Shown here: piece by piece, positions 7,354 through 9,479 of the stretch
Numbering within the stretch: the first letter of the stretch is position 1
Layout of the letters: each line of letters begins with the position of its first letter
Source: an uncultured Ruminococcus sp.
Lineage (GTDB): Bacteria; Bacillota; Clostridia; Lachnospirales; Lachnospiraceae
Length of the DNA: 9,479 nucleotides
Direction: 5' to 3'
NCBI GenBank assembly: GCA_900555215.1
Contig: USKR01000029.1
Coordinates: forward strand, 1-9,479
Notes under the pieces: model-generated
Told to the model about the DNA's origin: nothing
Databases searched by the model: none
The model's input: only the letters and a program-made list of their open reading frames with translations
Program-made: the position numbers and the translations under genes

Positions 7354-8287
7354 AGTACTCCTTTCCCTGCCATAAATCCTTTTCTTTCAGATATTGATTC
7401 AGCCGGTTCAGCACAGTGCGTTTGGCTCCTGTCCAGAGCGGCGCGATAAGGAGATCTTTTGGTCCGTCGCCGGTCAGCCGGTGTATGGCGATATCCGGTC
7501 TCAGGCGGGCTATGCATCTGCCAAGGACGCGGATGTACTCTTCCATATCCGGCGTGTGGAACGGATGATCGCGGTACAGTTCAGCGAGATCCGTTCCTTC
7601 CAGTATGTGCAGAAGCTGGAGTTTGATCCCCTGGATATCCCGGCTGTTCAGATAGTCAAGCGTCTCAAGCATCATTTCCTCTGTCTCTCCGGGGAGAAAT
7701 AAGATCACATGTACGATCACCGTGATGCCCAGTCTTCGAAGATCAGTCGCTGCTCTGTCAAATATGTCCAGGTCATAACCCCGGCGGATGAACCGTGCAG
7801 TCTCTTCGTGAATAGTCTGAAGCCCCAGTTCCACCCATACAGGCTTTATCTGATTCAACCGCCCGAGAAGCTCCAGGACATCGCTTCCAAGGCAGTCGGG
7901 ACGCGTGGCGATGGAGAGAGCCCTGACATCCGGGTCCTGTATGGCTTCCGTGAAGATTTTTTCCAGCCGGGGCACGGGCGCATAGGTGTTTGTAAACGCC
8001 TGGAAATATGCCACATAAGAATGGACAGGGCGCTTTGCCAGCAAATCCTTTTTCCCTGCGGCAAGCTGTTCTGTTATGGTGAGGGCGGCGTCTCCGGCAA
8101 AATCGCCGGAGCCTTTCGCACTGCAGAAGATGCAGCCGCCTGTTCCGATGTGCCCGTCCCGATTGGGACAGGACATCCCGCCGTTCAGTGTGATCTTGTA
8201 AACTTTTTCCCCAAACTGTTCTTTCAGACAGCAGTCCAGAGAATAGTAGCGTCTTCCGCCCCAGCGGTTCAGATTTGTTTTAATCAA
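7346..8287 (-). CDS. TIGR01212-type radical SAM protein (YhcC/YtqA family), possible MnmL-like tRNA modification enzyme
   Basis: The 313-residue protein opens with the family block WGGRRYYSLDCCLKEQFGEK (9-28). It carries the radical SAM cysteines as C40-X11-C52-X2-C55, the wide spacing known in this Elp3-like group, and these would bind a [4Fe-4S] cluster and SAM. Other blocks are YFQAFTNTY at 94-102, ATRPDC at 127-132, VELGLQT at 152-158, LPGE at 198-201 and HRLTGDGP at 269-276. The family includes B. subtilis YtqA (MnmL), reported to act in the gram-positive route to the wobble nucleoside mnm5s2U; whether this copy is that subtype or YhcC-like cannot be settled here. The start is TTG at 8287, overlapping the malic enzyme stop in TTGA, with AAAGGA (8297-8302) nine bases upstream; the next ATG would delete the first 37 residues and this opening block. 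It overlaps the DUF4364 gene by 8 bases. The methyltransferase MnmM is not nearby. Confidence 0.9.
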   Translation of the reverse strand: MIKTNLNRWGGRRYYSLDCCLKEQFGEKVYKITLNGGMSCPNRDGHIGTGGCIFCSAKGSGDFAGDAALTITEQLAAGKKDLLAKRPVHSYVAYFQAFTNTYAPVPRLEKIFTEAIQDPDVRALSIATRPDCLGSDVLELLGRLNQIKPVWVELGLQTIHEETARFIRRGYDLDIFDRAATDLRRLGITVIVHVILFLPGETEEMMLETLDYLNSRDIQGIKLQLLHILEGTDLAELYRDHPFHTPDMEEYIRVLGRCIARLRPDIAIHRLTGDGPKDLLIAPLWTGAKRTVLNRLNQYLKEKDLWQGKEYYG

Positions 8288-9438
8288 CGGATCAGATCCT
8301 TTACAGCCTGGCTGACTGTGTCCGCTACGCGCGGGTCGAAGGGCTGCGGCAGGATGTTGTCCTCGTTTAATTCATCATCAGCGACCAGACCGGCGATAGC
8401 TTCTGCAGCGGCAAGCTTCATTTCTTCCGTGATCTGGGCCGCACGTCCCTCAAGCGCACCTTTGAAAATGCCGGGGAATGCAACTACATTATTGACCTGG
8501 TTCGGGAAGTCAGAACGCCCGGTCCCTACGACCTTCGCTCCGGTTGCTTTTGCAAGGTCAGGCATGATCTCCGGCACCGGATTGGACAGGGCGAAGAGGA
8601 TCGCATCCTTATTCATGGAAGCGACCATGTCTGCTGTGACTACTCCCGGGGCGGATACACCGATAAAGATGTCCGCGCCCTTCAGTGCGTCTGCGAGCGT
8701 TCCTTTCAGATCATCCTTGTTAGTGATCTGAGCGATCTCTTCTTTGACCGGAGTCAGATTATCCGCTGAGCGGGAGATGATCCCTTTGCTGTCACATATT
8801 ATAATATGAGAGAAACCGTATGTGAGGAGAAGCTTGGCAATAGCGATGCCCGCGCTTCCTGCGCCGTTGATCACCACGCGGCAGTCTTCTTTTTTCTTTC
8901 CTGTTACTTTCAGGGCATTAATGATGCCGGCAAGAACGACGATGGCTGTACCGTGCTGGTCATCGTGGAAGACCGGGATATTGAGGAGCTCCTTTAACCG
9001 TGTCTCGATCTCAAAACATCTGGGAGCTGAGATGTCTTCCAGGTTGATTCCGCCGAAAGCGGGGGCAATATTGACTACTGTGCGGATGATCTCCTCTGTG
9101 TCCTGTGTGTCCAGGCAGATCGGCACAGCGTTCACGCCGCCGAATTCTTTGAAGAGCACAGCCTTTCCTTCCATAACGGGCATAGCGGCGAGGGCGCCGA
9201 TATTTCCGAGTCCGAGAACAGCGCTCCCGTCAGAAACAACGGCAACGGTGTTTGCTTTGATCGTATATTTGTAAGCAGCTTCCGGATCCTCTGCGATCAC
9301 TTTGCACGGCTCCGCAACTCCGGGAGTGTAGGCAATAGCAAGGTCCTCGCGTGTGTCCACATGGGCTTTTGCCGTTGTCTCCAGTTTTCCGTTCCACTCC
9401 TCGTGCATTTTAAGGGCTTTTTCACTGTTGTTTGACAT
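8284..9438 (-). CDS. Malic enzyme, NAD(P)-dependent oxaloacetate-decarboxylating malate dehydrogenase
   Basis: It oxidatively decarboxylates L-malate to pyruvate and CO2, reducing NAD(P)+ and using a divalent metal, in the cytoplasm. At 384 residues it is the short bacterial form, without the phosphotransacetylase-like C-terminal domain of MaeB. Key sites are AYTPGVAEPC at 36-45 (probable catalytic acid Tyr 37), EGKAVLFKEFGG at 90-101 (probable base Lys 92), metal ligands in INLEDISAP at 131-139 and FHDDQHGTA at 157-165, the Rossmann loop GAGSAG at 192-197, and SNPVPE at 285-290. The cofactor is not settled: an Asp in CDSKG (215-219), after the second Rossmann strand, is seen, but this does not reliably separate NAD from NADP enzymes. 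An upstream in-frame ATG at 9456 lies against the better ribosome site and would add six residues. A TATAAA (9467-9472, minus strand) could be a -10, but its -35 would be off the window. Confidence 0.94.
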   Translation of the reverse strand: MSNNSEKALKMHEEWNGKLETTAKAHVDTREDLAIAYTPGVAEPCKVIAEDPEAAYKYTIKANTVAVVSDGSAVLGLGNIGALAAMPVMEGKAVLFKEFGGVNAVPICLDTQDTEEIIRTVVNIAPAFGGINLEDISAPRCFEIETRLKELLNIPVFHDDQHGTAIVVLAGIINALKVTGKKKEDCRVVINGAGSAGIAIAKLLLTYGFSHIIICDSKGIISRSADNLTPVKEEIAQITNKDDLKGTLADALKGADIFIGVSAPGVVTADMVASMNKDAILFALSNPVPEIMPDLAKATGAKVVGTGRSDFPNQVNNVVAFPGIFKGALEGRAAQITEEMKLAAAEAIAGLVADDELNEDNILPQPFDPRVADTVSQAVKDLIR

Positions 9439-9445
9439 ATTGATT

Positions 9446-9452
9446 ACCTCTC
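9446..9452 (-). promoter_or_regulatory. Ribosome binding site that fixes the malic enzyme start
   Basis: On the minus strand GAGAGGT ends seven bases before the ATG at 9438. The alternative ATG at 9456 sits directly beside this site and has no site of its own at a suitable distance. Confidence 0.65.
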
Positions 9453-9479
9453 TCATTTTCTGGTGTTTTATAGATTCCT

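Noticed and set aside
7709..8731. Plus-strand open frame of 340 codons.
   Set aside because: It is antisense to the radical SAM and malic enzyme genes, both with intact motifs, and spans their junction. It is low in recognisable structure.

Overview
The window reads as an ordinary chromosomal stretch of a Gram-positive anaerobe of the Clostridia, most likely a gut Lachnospiraceae member. The signs are a class II (Firmicutes-type) GalT, a DUF4364 protein, strong GGAGG-type ribosome binding sites, tight gene packing and mid-range GC. The genus cannot be fixed from the sequence. I see nine protein genes. There are no rRNA or tRNA genes, no CRISPR array, no insertion sequence and no phage gene.

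Region 1 (about 1-3867) is a galactose module. galK and galT run on the minus strand as a two-gene operon, galK first with a 20-base gap, and encode the kinase and uridylyltransferase steps of the Leloir pathway. A divergent AraC/XylS-family regulator lies upstream on the plus strand. The shared intergenic region holds a recognisable promoter for each direction and an exact 8-base direct repeat at a 22-base period, placed just upstream of the galK -35. This layout suggests that the regulator controls galKT and perhaps itself. No galE or galM is in the window. Positions 1-149, downstream of galT, hold no supportable gene.

Region 2 (3998-6822) is a plus-strand run of three genes: a secreted CE4 polysaccharide deacetylase, the tRNA t6A37 dehydratase TcdA, and the replication-fork AAA+ ATPase RarA. 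Gaps of 56 and 27 bases suggest co-transcription, although the functions are unrelated. The 130 bases between the regulator and the deacetylase hold no clear terminator.

Region 3 (6841-9438) is a minus-strand operon read from the right edge: malic enzyme, a TIGR01212/YhcC-YtqA radical SAM protein and a DUF4364 winged-helix protein. The genes overlap by 4 and 8 bases, which points to translational coupling. It converges on rarA with only 18 bases between stop codons.

Most of the window is known housekeeping and sugar metabolism, and I found no convincing new system. The items most worth checking are the putative AraC-type operator in front of galK, and the coupling of an uncharacterised DUF4364 winged-helix protein to a probable tRNA-modifying radical SAM enzyme.
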